Below are positions 36,221-44,969 of a stretch of 64,000 nucleotides of DNA, piece after piece. The position numbers and the translations under genes are program-made. Source of the stretch: Paracoccus aerius (GTDB lineage: Bacteria > Pseudomonadota > Alphaproteobacteria > Rhodobacterales > Rhodobacteraceae); contig NZ_BNCL01000006.1 of the NCBI RefSeq assembly GCF_014656455.1, forward strand, positions 128,780 through 192,779. Direction: 5' to 3'. The first letter of the stretch is position 1; each line of letters begins with the position of its first letter. Under the pieces are notes generated by a model that was given only the letters and a program-made list of their open reading frames with translations, had not been told where the DNA came from and searched no databases.

Positions 36221-39200
36221 CGTCACCGTCACCGAACCGCCGCCAAGGGCGACGCCATAGGTGAAGAAGGTGCCCTCGACCGTTTGGGCGCTTTCGCCAA
36301 GCTTCAGGTCGCCCCCGACGCGGGCGATCTCGACGCTGCCCTTGCGCAGGGTGGTGGGGCGGATCGTGAACTCGCCGCCAAAGCTTGCATCGCCCGAGAT
36401 GTCCAGCCGGTCGGCAGTGCCCTTGGCGAAGTCGGCCCCATGCACGAGCCGGCTGCCGCCCTTGCCGTCATAATTGCCCTCAAGCGCTGTCACCCGTGCC
36501 TTGTGGGTCAGATCCAGGGTGCCCCGGTTGGTCAGCGTGCCGCCGCCCAGCCTGATGGATTGGTAGGGCGTGATGGTGCCCGAGCCGTTGTTGGTGATGT
36601 TGCCGTTCCGCAGGTTGATGTTGCCGGCGATCTGGCCAAAGTTCTGGCCATTGAAGGTCGCGCCGCTGGAATAGACGGCGGTGCCCTGGTTCGTGTCATG
36701 GCTCAGGATATAGCCATAGTTCGTCAGGGTGTCCGGGCTGGCTGCGTTCTGGCTGCCGTCGACGATGTAGATGGCTGCCGCGTCGTCCTGGAACCCGTTG
36801 CCGCCTTTCACCGCGCCGCAGTTGTTGCCGTTGGAAAAGTCGCATCCGTCGCCGGCGCTGCCGACATTGATCTGGACCTGGTTGCCCGTGCCCGAGCCGC
36901 CGTTGTCCGCGCCGCCGGTCGACTGGGCCAGCACGCCGACCGAAGCCGCGCCCTGCGCATCGACGACACCCGCGACATTGACCGTCACAAGTCCTCCCGA
37001 ACCGGACCCGCCGCCCGAGCCGATATAGGCCGCGGCGTTGTTGGTGAACCAGCCGCCACCGCCTCCGACGGTCTGGGCCACGATGGCTGGGGCGTTGGGG
37101 CCGGTGGTCGTCACCCAGGCCCCGCGCGACACATCCACCGCGACGTCGCCGCCGTTGCCGGTCTGCTTGCTGCCGCTGCGGTTGATGCGAACCTTTTGCA
37201 TGGTATGCCCCAGGTCGCCGGCGATCCCTCCGCCGCCGCCAACGGACTGGGCAAAGACGCCGAAGCTGCCCGCCCCGTCCGTCGTGATGTTGGCGCCCAC
37301 GGTCACCCTTGTGGCATTAGACGGATCGCCCGCCTGAACGCTGCCGGTCCGGCTTCCCGTGCCCATGAAATCGGCCGCGGTCGAGCCGTTGGGCTTGCCG
37401 CCCTGCACCAGGCCGCCGCCTGCGGAAACGCTTTGCGCAAGAATGCCGACCGAGTTGTCCCCGCTGGTCGTGATCGTCCCCCCGGCCGAGGTGATGACAA
37501 TGGCCGGACCCGAGGGCCGGGACATGTTCGTCGAAGTGCCGCCCAGCTTGATGTTCGCTGCGAAATCCTTGGATGACTTGGTCGAGGCGGACCCGCCCGC
37601 GTTGTCCAGATCCGTGGCCAGCGCCTTGACCATGCCGCCACCGCCTGCGACCGATTGTGCGATGATGCCATAGCTGTCATGGCCGCGCGTCTCGATTGCG
37701 CCGGAACTTGTCACCTGCGCCGATTCCGACACGCCGTAATAGCCTTGGGCATTGCCGCCAAGCGCGATGTTGAGGGCGTAGGACTTCTTGCCGTCGCTGC
37801 CGGTCGAAGTCGCGGTGGACGCCCCGCCGATGCCGCCGCCGCCGCCGATGGACTGGGCGATGATGCCGTTCGCCAGGGCGCCGATGGTCACGACCTGGCC
37901 CGAATTGGTCACGAAGACCTGGCCGCCGTTGTCGCTGTTCACCCCCTTCTTCTTCCCATCGCCGCTGTTCGTGCTGCCGCCCACCGAGATCTGGCCGGAA
38001 TAGTCGCCGCTGCTTGCCGTCGAGGCCGCGCCGCCCTTGCCGCCGCCGCCGCCGATGGACTGGACGACGATGGCATCCGAATGCTTGCCAAGGGTGGCGA
38101 CATCCCCCTGGTTGTTCACCGTCATGACGCCACCCGCGCCGCCAAGGCCGCCGCTGCCGCCGACCCCCACGTTCACGGCAATCGACTTCGCATCGTTGTC
38201 GTCATCCGTCTTGCCGCCGCTTTCGGCGGTCTCGTCGGCCGCATCGGCCAAGCCGTCGTCACCGACGCCGGTATCGGCATTGCCCAAGCCCTGGTTCACG
38301 GTGCCCAGAAGCTTCGTGATGTTGTCGTAACCATCCATGGCCTTGTCGGCACCGTTGATGAAATCCTGAACAATGGTGCCGAACAGGTTGTCCAGTTGGG
38401 GGGCCTGGCCATTAGACCCGTCATTGTTGGACTTGGCATCGGCCGAGGATGTTCCTGCCTTGCCGCCGGCCCCGCCGCCGCCGCCGATCGATTGCGCGAA
38501 GATCGCATGGGCATCCGCGCCAAAGGTCACGATCGAACCCTGGTTGGTCACCGTGGAATCCGACCCGCGGTAGAAGGTGTCGCCACCGTTTCCGCCCTTG
38601 CCGCCCACCATCACCGAGGCCTGGACGGTGCCCGAGTTCGAGGCGGCAGCGCCGCCGCCCTTGCCGCCGCCGCCGCCTATGGTCTGCGCGGCGATCCCGT
38701 GCGACCCGTCGCCAAGCGTCGCGATGGCGCCGGTGTTGGTTGCAAAGACATTGCCGCCTTGACCGCCCGAACCGCCCGAGCCGCCAAGGGCGATGCTTGT
38801 CGATGCACTTTTGTCCGCGCCGGTGCTCGACTTGGAATCGCCCGCGCCGCCGCTGCCCCCGCCGCCGCCGATGGACTGCACGAGGATGCCGTCGGCCGCT
38901 TCGCCCGCCGTGAAGACGAGGCCGTCGTTCCGGGCCGTGACATCACCCCCCGTTCCGCCGCCGCCACCCGTCCCGCCATGCGTAATGCTGGCCGAAAAGT
39001 TGAAGCCGCCGCCCGACACGGTCGAGGCCCCTGCCGCGTCCCCGCCCGTGCCGCCGCCGCCGCCGATCGACTGGCCCAAGATCCCGATGCCGCCGCCGCC
39101 CCGCGTCGCGACCAGGCCCTGGCTGGAAAGCTTGACCGTCGAGCCGTTCCCGGCGTTCTGCCCCTTTCCGCCTGTCGACAGGGCCAGCGAGAAGCCCGGA

Positions 39201-41122
39201 TATTCCCCGCCGGCCTTGGCTACGCTCTTGGCGCTCGACGCGCCTCCGGTTCCGCCGCCGCCGCCGATCGACTGGCCGAGGATCCCGAAGCTTTCCGAGC
39301 CCGAGGTGACGACGGCGCCACCGTTTACCAGGCCGCCGGCCGTGTTGACGGTGCCCGCGCTTCCCCCGTTGCCGCCGTCCCCGCCGACCGAGATCGACGC
39401 GCCATAGAAGCCGGAATAGGAACTGCCATAGCCTGCGCCGCCCGCGCCGCCGCCGCCGCCGATGGACTGCATCACGATGCCCGCCGCATGATCGCCCCGG
39501 GTGGTGACCGAGCCGCCGCTGCCCATTCCGGCAGATGCATCGCCGGCGCCGCCGCCATTTCCGCCGGTTCCGCCGATCACCATGTTGACGATCACGCCCG
39601 ATGATTTGGTGGCATCGCCGCCTTTCCCGCCGCCGCCGCCGATGGATTGCGCCAGAAGCCCGGTCGATCCGAAGCCGTAGGTGTCGATCTTGGCCTGCTG
39701 CAAGGCAATACTGGCGGTGCCGCCGTTCGACCCGTCGCCGCCATTGCCCCCGATCGCGAACCAGCCGTCCTTGGAATCCGGGCCGACGCCGCCGCCGCCG
39801 CCGATGGACTGGGCCACGACGGCTGCGTTGTTGTCGCCGGCCGCGCCGCTCTGCCCGGTCTGGACCACGGCGCCCGTGCCGTCGATCGCGGCATTGCCGG
39901 CCGCGCCGCCGGTGTTCCCGTCGCCGCTGATGGGGTTGAACCAGCTGCCGGAATGACCGCCCAGACCGCCCGCGCCGCCCAGCGACTGGACCAGCACGCC
40001 ATAGCTTTGTGCCAGCCCCGACGTATAGGCGGTCCCGTCCAGATGGGCGGTGGCGTTTCCTGCCGCGCCCCCGGCGCCGGCCTTGCCCGCGGCCGATCCG
40101 CCGCCGCCGGTGCCGCCGGTCCCGCCGATCGACACGACGCCAAGCGCCGCGCCCCCCGGCCCGGTTGCAAGAACCTCGGCCCCCGATGCCAAGGTGGCCG
40201 TGGCATTCGACGCGTGCCCGGCATCGCCGCCATCGCCCCCCTGCCCGCCGACCGTGGTGTATCCCTTGCCGCCACTGCCGCCATTGCCGCCCTGGCTGAC
40301 GACATAGGCGCCATAGTCATTCCCCGTGAAGGTGCCCCTCAGCGTGACGTCGATATCGCCACCGTTGCCGCCTTGCCCCCCCGGGGTGCCATCCGGCTGC
40401 AGGCCGATGCCCGTGTCCTTCCCAAGGCCGCCGGTTCCGCCCACATTGGTGGCGTAAAGCGCAGCGGCCGAAGTGCTTGTCCAGGTTCCGCCGATGTCCA
40501 GCGTGACGGTGCCGCCATTGCCGCCACCGGCCGAGAACCCGTCGCTCGACCCGTCCGAGGCATAGGTCGCGATCCCGCCGCCGCCGCCATTGCCCCCCAC
40601 CGACCAGATCGAGATGGCGTTCATCGGCGTGGTGCTGCCCAAGGACTTGCCCGAGGTATTCGGACCTACCGTCAGGCCGATCGACCCGCCGTTCTGGCCG
40701 GGCTTGCCGTTGCCGCCACGGTTGCGCCAGGAATCCACCGGGCCGGGATTGCCGTTGCCGCCATGCCCGCCGCTGCCGCCGGCCGAGGTGACCTGCAGCG
40801 GCGCCGTGACCCCGTCGGTGGCAAGGTCCATGATGTTGTCCAGCTGCAGCCCGAGGATGTCCCCGCCAGGTGTGCCATCGGTCCCGTCGTTGCCGGGATT
40901 GTCGCCGCTGCCGTCGGTTCCGTCCTTCCCGCTGGTCCCGCTTTCGTCGTAAAGGCAGGTGTTGCCCGGATCGCAGTTCTGGGCGCGGGCCGGGGCCAAT
41001 CCGCCCGCCGCAATCAATGCGGTCGTGGCCAGAAGGATCGCCAGCAGGCTTTGCCGATGGCGCCGAAGCGCGGGCATGTCTGGATCGGCGGGGCGTTTGG
41101 TTGCGGTGTGATGCTTGGACAT
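35135..41122 (-). CDS. Giant glycine-rich autotransporter with C-terminal beta-barrel
   Basis: 1995 residues, type V secretion. Residues 1-48 form a long signal peptide (RRHRQSLLAILLATTALIAA, cleavage near PARAQ). Residues about 49-1630 are the passenger: a glycine- and serine-rich array in which a core like GIIAQSIGGGGG recurs about 16 times, roughly every 60 residues, each followed by a short variable patch and a beta-strand region (a beta-solenoid is likely). Residues about 1640-1995 are the autotransporter beta-domain, ending in the required aromatic residue (EIRVDYRF). Likely a surface adhesin or matrix protein. It starts 54 bp after the DUF6622-like gene and probably shares promoter B. 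Long open frames on the opposite strand are artefacts of its composition. Confidence 0.94.
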   Translation of the reverse strand: MSKHHTATKRPADPDMPALRRHRQSLLAILLATTALIAAGGLAPARAQNCDPGNTCLYDESGTSGKDGTDGSGDNPGNDGTDGTPGGDILGLQLDNIMDLATDGVTAPLQVTSAGGSGGHGGNGNPGPVDSWRNRGGNGKPGQNGGSIGLTVGPNTSGKSLGSTTPMNAISIWSVGGNGGGGGIATYASDGSSDGFSAGGGNGGTVTLDIGGTWTSTSAAALYATNVGGTGGLGKDTGIGLQPDGTPGGQGGNGGDIDVTLRGTFTGNDYGAYVVSQGGNGGSGGKGYTTVGGQGGDGGDAGHASNATATLASGAEVLATGPGGAALGVVSIGGTGGTGGGGSAAGKAGAGGAAGNATAHLDGTAYTSGLAQSYGVLVQSLGGAGGLGGHSGSWFNPISGDGNTGGAAGNAAIDGTGAVVQTGQSGAAGDNNAAVVAQSIGGGGGVGPDSKDGWFAIGGNGGDGSNGGTASIALQQAKIDTYGFGSTGLLAQSIGGGGGKGGDATKSSGVIVNMVIGGTGGNGGGAGDASAGMGSGGSVTTRGDHAAGIVMQSIGGGGGAGGAGYGSSYSGFYGASISVGGDGGNGGSAGTVNTAGGLVNGGAVVTSGSESFGILGQSIGGGGGTGGASSAKSVAKAGGEYPGFSLALSTGGKGQNAGNGSTVKLSSQGLVATRGGGGIGILGQSIGGGGGTGGDAAGASTVSGGGFNFSASITHGGTGGGGGTGGDVTARNDGLVFTAGEAADGILVQSIGGGGGSGGAGDSKSSTGADKSASTSIALGGSGGSGGQGGNVFATNTGAIATLGDGSHGIAAQTIGGGGGKGGGAAASNSGTVQASVMVGGKGGNGGDTFYRGSDSTVTNQGSIVTFGADAHAIFAQSIGGGGGAGGKAGTSSADAKSNNDGSNGQAPQLDNLFGTIVQDFINGADKAMDGYDNITKLLGTVNQGLGNADTGVGDDGLADAADETAESGGKTDDDNDAKSIAVNVGVGGSGGLGGAGGVMTVNNQGDVATLGKHSDAIVVQSIGGGGGKGGAASTASSGDYSGQISVGGSTNSGDGKKKGVNSDNGGQVFVTNSGQVVTIGALANGIIAQSIGGGGGIGGASTATSTGSDGKKSYALNIALGGNAQGYYGVSESAQVTSSGAIETRGHDSYGIIAQSVAGGGGMVKALATDLDNAGGSASTKSSKDFAANIKLGGTSTNMSRPSGPAIVITSAGGTITTSGDNSVGILAQSVSAGGGLVQGGKPNGSTAADFMGTGSRTGSVQAGDPSNATRVTVGANITTDGAGSFGVFAQSVGGGGGIAGDLGHTMQKVRINRSGSKQTGNGGDVAVDVSRGAWVTTTGPNAPAIVAQTVGGGGGWFTNNAAAYIGSGGGSGSGGLVTVNVAGVVDAQGAASVGVLAQSTGGADNGGSGTGNQVQINVGSAGDGCDFSNGNNCGAVKGGNGFQDDAAAIYIVDGSQNAASPDTLTNYGYILSHDTNQGTAVYSSGATFNGQNFGQIAGNINLRNGNITNNGSGTITPYQSIRLGGGTLTNRGTLDLTHKARVTALEGNYDGKGGSRLVHGADFAKGTADRLDISGDASFGGEFTIRPTTLRKGSVEIARVGGDLKLGESAQTVEGTFFTYGVALGGGSVTVTPQAAMRDAAAGMGDNREAIASHLEDLWDAGVRMDHGYAALAGVDAADAAATLDMLSGQALGLIGATRYHASQQFVDGIWSGCDVGAQGRCGWGKWTGSRATMDDDSDAGGYEARSWGFHIGGAQAVADNMTVGGAIGYENLSAEDRTGVGKVDGDSVQLGGFLTWSQGDWRLSGAAEIGHGWFDTDRQIALGGLGGRATGSTDSWHAGLHGRAAWHRAFSWGFVEPRLDVSLLHVRTDGFSESGASPFNLSVGKTSDTTLIVTPGIALGHDVALSGGSTLKLTGSLGYALMSDDAWSPSATLASGVDAFEARTALPDRLLKVGLEAELVTTGNTSFSAAYRGDFGSGYDNHTAEIRVDYRF
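36900..40300 (-). repeat. Coding repeats of the QSIGGGGG module
   Basis: Degenerate in-frame repeats within the passenger. About 16 copies of a core of the form [GA]-I-[LIVF]-x-Q-[ST]-[IV]-G-G-G-G-G, plus about four weaker copies nearer the N-terminus (for example YVVSQGGNGGSGG and LGVVSIGGTGGTGG). Periodicity is about 60 residues (180 bp). The DNA appears on the plus strand as recurring CCGCCGCCGCCGCCGAT-type tracts. Confidence 0.85.
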
Positions 41123-41176
41123 GATGTCTCCGTTCCCCCAGGGGGGTTGATGAAGGAATGATGGACTGTCGGTTCG

Positions 41177-41695
41177 TCAGGCGCCGAAGGCGCTGCGTGT
41201 TGTTCGATGGGCCAGGGCGTAGCGGGCGAACTTGCCGATGAAGATGCCGGTAAAGGCACCGCACAACAGCAGATCGGCAGCGCGGAAGCCCGCTTGGTGC
41301 AGAAGTTGGGGCGAGGTCGCTGCGATGACGCCAAAGCTGTACTTGACCCCGAAGGCCACCAGCAGAAGCGGCAGCAAGGTCATGTCGGCAGGCCGGCTGA
41401 TCATGCCGCTGGATGCGTCCGCCCGGATGTCGGCACGGGCCAGAAGCCGCCAGCCGATGACGCTTCCCAAGGCGATGCCTGCCAGCCACAAGGCGGCGGT
41501 GCCGGCTTCAAGGCCGTAAAGCCTTGCAAGATCCGCAAGGCCCCAGGCCGTGAAGATCGCCGGGACCACGGCGAGCTTTGGCAGGCTGGTCCTGGCAGGC
41601 CGGCGGGCCTTGATCCCGCGATGGATCAGATAGGCCAGCAGCACCCATACCCAAAGGGGCGTCTGAACCATGAACTGTCGGAATATCTCGGACAT
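41177..41695 (-). CDS. Small integral membrane protein, DUF6622-like
   Basis: 172 residues with five hydrophobic segments, starting with FRQFMVQTPLWVWVLLAYLIHRGIKARRP, which fits the pattern of DUF6622 (tentative). A later GMISRPADMTLLPLLLVAFGVKY and FRAADLLLCGAFTGIFIGKFARYAL are typical of inner-membrane helices. GGAGATC precedes ATG 41695. It lies directly behind promoter B (CTAG 29 bp upstream of the start) and 54 bp before the giant autotransporter, so the two are probably one transcript. Function unknown. Confidence 0.75.
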   Translation of the reverse strand: MSEIFRQFMVQTPLWVWVLLAYLIHRGIKARRPARTSLPKLAVVPAIFTAWGLADLARLYGLEAGTAALWLAGIALGSVIGWRLLARADIRADASSGMISRPADMTLLPLLLVAFGVKYSFGVIAATSPQLLHQAGFRAADLLLCGAFTGIFIGKFARYALAHRTTRSAFGA

Positions 41696-41721
41696 GATGA
41701 TCTCCAGGAAGGTCTTCCATG

Positions 41722-41785
41722 TTCTAGCCGATTGCCGGCTTTCCGGCTTTGGCAGGACGTCTCAAGTTTTTGCGCTGCGTCTCAA
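41722..41785 (-). promoter_or_regulatory. AraC-type tandem-box promoter, site B (DUF6622-autotransporter unit)
   Basis: Minus-strand order: TTGAGACG (41785-41778), 12-bp spacer ending in AAAAAC, TTGAGACG (41765-41758), CCAAAG (41752-41747) as -35 and GCTAGA (41728-41723) as -10. Box period 20 bp. The distal box overlaps the stop codon of the upstream 170-residue gene (41782-41784). The start codon of the DUF6622-like gene is 29 bp from CTAG, so the leader is only about 20 nt. Confidence 0.68.
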
Positions 41786-42294
41786 TCTCGCGGAACTGGC
41801 CCCGGCGGCGGGATCGGCGCGCGTCCCGCCGCCACGGCGTCGGGGATCACCATCTCACCATGCATCACCATCGTCGCGTGAAACCGGCCAGGGGTCCCGG
41901 CAATCGGCCCCGCCTTCCATGTTCCGTGCCACCAGGCATCTTCGGGCGGCAGGAAGACCTGGATCGCGGGATCCGCAAGATCGCGGCCCAGCATCCTGCC
42001 AAGGCCCGGCGCCAGGCCGTAAAGCCGGGCGGCAATGGCGGCGGCCACCCCTGCCTGAAGGCCGGATACCGGCTGCACAAGCTGGTCGGCCCCAAGACTG
42101 GCCCAGCAGAAATCCACCTGTTCCCCGCCCGGCATGACCGAAACCACCAAGGCGCCGTCCAGGGGCGAGCCTGACAGGTCATGACAGCCAAAGGGCGCTT
42201 CCACCGCCGCCAGATCCTGACCGCGCAGCAGGCACAGGAAGGACATCCCGTCCACCTGGACTACTGCGCAACTGCATTCGGCCATGATTCCCAC
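41782..42294 (-). CDS. Uncharacterised 170-residue protein behind promoter C
   Basis: GTG 42294 is preferred because AAGGAG lies 6 nt upstream; ATG 42285 is the alternative. No signal peptide or membrane helix is obvious. Two N-terminal cysteines (ECSCAVV) and a third in RGQDLAAVEAPFGCHD, a glycine-rich middle (AARLYGLAPGLGRMLGRD) and FHATMVMHGEMVIP near the end are the main features. It is organised as a soluble, beta-rich protein, but no family is recognised. It lies behind site C, and its 3' end carries the distal box of site B. Confidence 0.72.
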   Translation of the reverse strand: MGIMAECSCAVVQVDGMSFLCLLRGQDLAAVEAPFGCHDLSGSPLDGALVVSVMPGGEQVDFCWASLGADQLVQPVSGLQAGVAAAIAARLYGLAPGLGRMLGRDLADPAIQVFLPPEDAWWHGTWKAGPIAGTPGRFHATMVMHGEMVIPDAVAAGRAPIPPPGPVPRD

Positions 42295-42325
42295 GGGTGG
42301 CTCCTTCTCCAAGCCTGTCCTTCGA

Positions 42326-42389
42326 CATTAGCGTGAAGGCCTGCCCATGGCTTTGGCAGGGCGTCTCAACATTTTGCGCTGCGTCTCAA
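42326..42389 (-). promoter_or_regulatory. AraC-type tandem-box promoter, site C (170-residue gene; possibly also MFS)
   Basis: Minus-strand order: TTGAGACG (42389-42382), 12-bp spacer, TTGAGACG (42369-42362), CCAAAG (42356-42351) and GCTAAT (42332-42327) as -10. Geometry is identical to site B. It sits between the divergent 170-residue gene and the MFS gene at 42480, so bound protein could act on both, although the core promoter points to the minus strand. Confidence 0.66.
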
Positions 42390-42479
42390 TCTGGCGGCCC
42401 CTCGGGGCAGGCCGTCGTTGACAGGTGACGGCCGAGACCCTTCAACTGCTTGGGGTGTATTCGGTCCAAAGGTGCCGCC

Positions 42480-43835
42480 GTGGCAGAGGACAAGACCTTG
42501 TCGGAAGGGGTGGCAGATCCGGTCCGCAATCCAGCGTCGCGGGTCTTCGTCGCCTCGATGGTGGGAACGACGATCGAATACTACGACTTCTATATCTATG
42601 CGACTGCCGCGGTTCTGGTCTTTCCGCACCTGTTCTTTCCCGCGGGGGACGAGACCGCCTCGCTTCTGGCGTCGCTGGCGGTCTTCGGCGCCGGCATGGT
42701 CGCCCGCCCCGCCGGCGCGATCTGGTTCGGCCACCTAGGGGACCGCAAGGGCCGCAGGCTTGCGCTGACGGGATCACTGGTGCTGATGGGCGCGGCCACC
42801 TGCCTGATCGGGCTGCTGCCGGTCCACGATGTGATGGGTTGGTGGGCACCGTTGCTGCTGGTGATCCTGCGCATGGCGCAGGGCTTCGCGATCGGCGGTG
42901 AGTGGAGCGGCGCGGTCGTCGTTGCCACCGAAAACGCCCCGGCTGGTCAAAGGGGGACCTTCGGCACCTTCCCGCAACTGGGCGCCCCCTTCGGCTTCAT
43001 CCTGGCCAACGGCGTTTTCCTTGCCCTGGGGACATGGCTTCCATCCGACGATCCAAGCCGGCCCTCGGATGCGTTCCTGCAATGGGGCTGGCGCCTGCCC
43101 TTCCTGCTGGCTGGGCTGTTGGCGATGATCGGGATCTGGGTGCGTTTGACCCTGGTCGAAAGCGAAGCCTTTCGCCGCAGCGAGGCAAGCGGCCGGATCC
43201 GCCCCCTGCCCCTGGGCAGCCTGTTCCGCGAATGCGGACCTGCGGTTGTCCTGGGAACCCTTTATACCCTGGCGACGACCGTCCTGTTCTTTTCCATGAG
43301 CACCTTTTCCCTGTCCTATGGCCGCGCCGCGCCCGATGCGCCGCTTCCCGGCCTGGGCTATGACTATACCAGCTTCCTGGCCCTTCTGATCCTTGGCGTC
43401 ATGTTCTTTGCGGCGACAACGGCGGTTTCGGGTCCGCTCAGCGACCGTTTCGGCCGCCGGCCGCTGATGCTGTGCGTGACAATCGCGATTGCGGTCTTTG
43501 GCCTGATCTGGGTGCCGCTGCTGTCGTCGGGCTTCTGGGGGCTGCTGATCTGGCTGATCACGGGCTTTGTGCTGATGGGCCTGACCTTCGGCCCGATCGG
43601 CGTCCTGTTGTCCGAACTGTTCCCCAGCCACCTGCGCTATACCGGGACCGGCATGGCCTATAACCTGGCCTCGATGCTGGGCGCTTCCACGGCGCCCTTT
43701 GTCATGATCGCGCTGTGGCGTGCCGGGGCCGGAAGCCCGGTCTGGGCAGGGCTTTACCTGTCGGGGGTGGCCCTGGTGACCCTTGCCGCCCTGCTTGTCG
43801 GGCAGGAAACCCGGCATGTCGACATCTTGGGCTAG
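42480..43835 (+). CDS. MFS transporter, metabolite:H+ symporter (MHS) family
   Basis: 451 residues, twelve membrane helices. The MHS N-terminus SMVGTTIEYYDFYIYATAAV, the loop GHLGDRKGRRLALTGS, and GGEWSGAVVVATENAPAGQRG are diagnostic of the ProP/ShiA/KgtP group, and LLSELFPSHLRYTGTGMAYN fits the C-terminal half. Import of an organic acid, betaine or similar compound by proton symport is expected. GTG 42480 is chosen over an upstream TTG because the protein then begins MAEDKTLSEG and AAAGG precedes it. The only plus-strand gene in the AraC cluster; convergent with the AraC gene. Confidence 0.9.
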   Translation: MAEDKTLSEGVADPVRNPASRVFVASMVGTTIEYYDFYIYATAAVLVFPHLFFPAGDETASLLASLAVFGAGMVARPAGAIWFGHLGDRKGRRLALTGSLVLMGAATCLIGLLPVHDVMGWWAPLLLVILRMAQGFAIGGEWSGAVVVATENAPAGQRGTFGTFPQLGAPFGFILANGVFLALGTWLPSDDPSRPSDAFLQWGWRLPFLLAGLLAMIGIWVRLTLVESEAFRRSEASGRIRPLPLGSLFRECGPAVVLGTLYTLATTVLFFSMSTFSLSYGRAAPDAPLPGLGYDYTSFLALLILGVMFFAATTAVSGPLSDRFGRRPLMLCVTIAIAVFGLIWVPLLSSGFWGLLIWLITGFVLMGLTFGPIGVLLSELFPSHLRYTGTGMAYNLASMLGASTAPFVMIALWRAGAGSPVWAGLYLSGVALVTLAALLVGQETRHVDILG

Positions 43836-43836
43836 G

Positions 43837-44865
43837 TCACTGAAGCTGGCGCAGGATCTCGGAAAAGGACAAGTCGTCGGTGCCGGCCCTGCCCCAGGCC
43901 GGGGCTGGTTCTCCGGGCTGGGTGTCGCGCGGTGCGTGGCCGAACAGGGCGCGAAAGGCGCGGCTCATCTGGCCCTGGCTTGAGAAGCCGTATTTCCAGG
44001 TCAACTGGCCAAGGTGATGGGGACCGGGCCCGGTCAGTTCGGCCCGAAGACGGTGCAGCTTGCGTTCCTGGATATAGGCCGCAACGCCGCCAAGGGGCTG
44101 GAACAGCCGGTAAAGCGACGCCCGCGACATGGCAAATGTCGCCAGAAGCGTCTCCTGCCCAAGATCGGGGTCCAGAAGGTGCTTGTGGATATGGCGCAGG
44201 ATCCGTTGCCTTTTGGCCATGTCCAGAACAGGACGACCCGTTTCCGCTGTCAGCTGCGCCGGGGCGGCCGTCGCGGCGATCAGTTGAAGGGTCGCCCGGG
44301 TCACCGGCTCGGCATCGCGGGCCGGCAGGGACGGCAGTTTCCGGACCAGGGCCGCCAAGTGGTCCGCCACGAGTCCCCCCACCGGTCCTTCCGGCACAAA
44401 GCCATGAAGGTCGCGCGGCCCCGGCAGAAGGGCATCAAGCGTGTCCCGGGTCACGATGAACTGCATCAGGCGTCCGGTCCCGCAATCCGCCTCTTCCGCG
44501 CGGGCCAGGTCCGAAAAGATCATCTGCCCCTGCCGCACCAGCTTGCGCTGATCACGGGCCTGGTGCCGGATGATCGTGCCCTCCAAGGGCAGGAGGATGC
44601 GGTATTGGTCGATCTGCAGGCGCCGTGTGATCTTCTCGGTCCGCACCATCCTTCGTTCGGTGAAGAACCCGCCCGCGACCGCCAGATGCCCCAGCGACCA
44701 GGCCGAGACATCCGCCTCGAACCTTTCGGGAAGGGCGCCGTCGGGCAATTGCAGGTCATGGATCTGCTGCACGGTTTCGCGCCACATGTCGAACTTCTCG
44801 CCTTCGGCGACACCCTGCGTCGAGAAGCGCTTCACGGGAAGGGGCAAGGCTTGGTCACTCGTCAT
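43837..44865 (-). CDS. AraC family transcriptional regulator of the tandem-box regulon
   Basis: 342 residues. The N-terminal part (RFSTQGVAEGEKFDMWRETV) resembles the AraC_binding_2 domain of NphR/FeaR-type activators. Residues about 225-320 form the two helix-turn-helix units (LGQETLLATFAMSRASLYRLF and LGQLTWKYGFSSQGQMSRAF). A good GGGAG site precedes ATG 44865. AraC proteins with two such units bind direct repeats about 21 bp apart, which fits the TTGAGACG pairs nearby. It lies 104 bp behind the DUF6790-like gene, so it may be transcribed from promoter D, giving autoactivation. Inducer unknown. Confidence 0.9.
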   Translation of the reverse strand: MTSDQALPLPVKRFSTQGVAEGEKFDMWRETVQQIHDLQLPDGALPERFEADVSAWSLGHLAVAGGFFTERRMVRTEKITRRLQIDQYRILLPLEGTIIRHQARDQRKLVRQGQMIFSDLARAEEADCGTGRLMQFIVTRDTLDALLPGPRDLHGFVPEGPVGGLVADHLAALVRKLPSLPARDAEPVTRATLQLIAATAAPAQLTAETGRPVLDMAKRQRILRHIHKHLLDPDLGQETLLATFAMSRASLYRLFQPLGGVAAYIQERKLHRLRAELTGPGPHHLGQLTWKYGFSSQGQMSRAFRALFGHAPRDTQPGEPAPAWGRAGTDDLSFSEILRQLQ

Positions 44866-44969
44866 AAGAGCTCCCGCACAACCGCAGGCCGGCGGTGGCC
44901 GACCGGATGGTCTTGTGTTGTCGCAATTGCCTGCCTTCTGTCAATCCGCCACAGCATCCGGCTTGCGGA

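Noticed and set aside
36900..40300. Regularly spaced repeats resembling a CRISPR or satellite array
   Set aside because: The repeats are in frame, degenerate at third codon positions and encode the QSIGGGGG modules; there are no conserved direct repeats with unique spacers.
34859..41161. Very long open frames on the plus strand opposite the autotransporter (about 905, 649 and 504 codons)
   Set aside because: They mirror the glycine-rich repeats of the minus-strand gene: GGC/GGN codons read in antisense give open Ala/Pro/Gly frames. No ribosome sites, no domain, and repeats follow the autotransporter modules.
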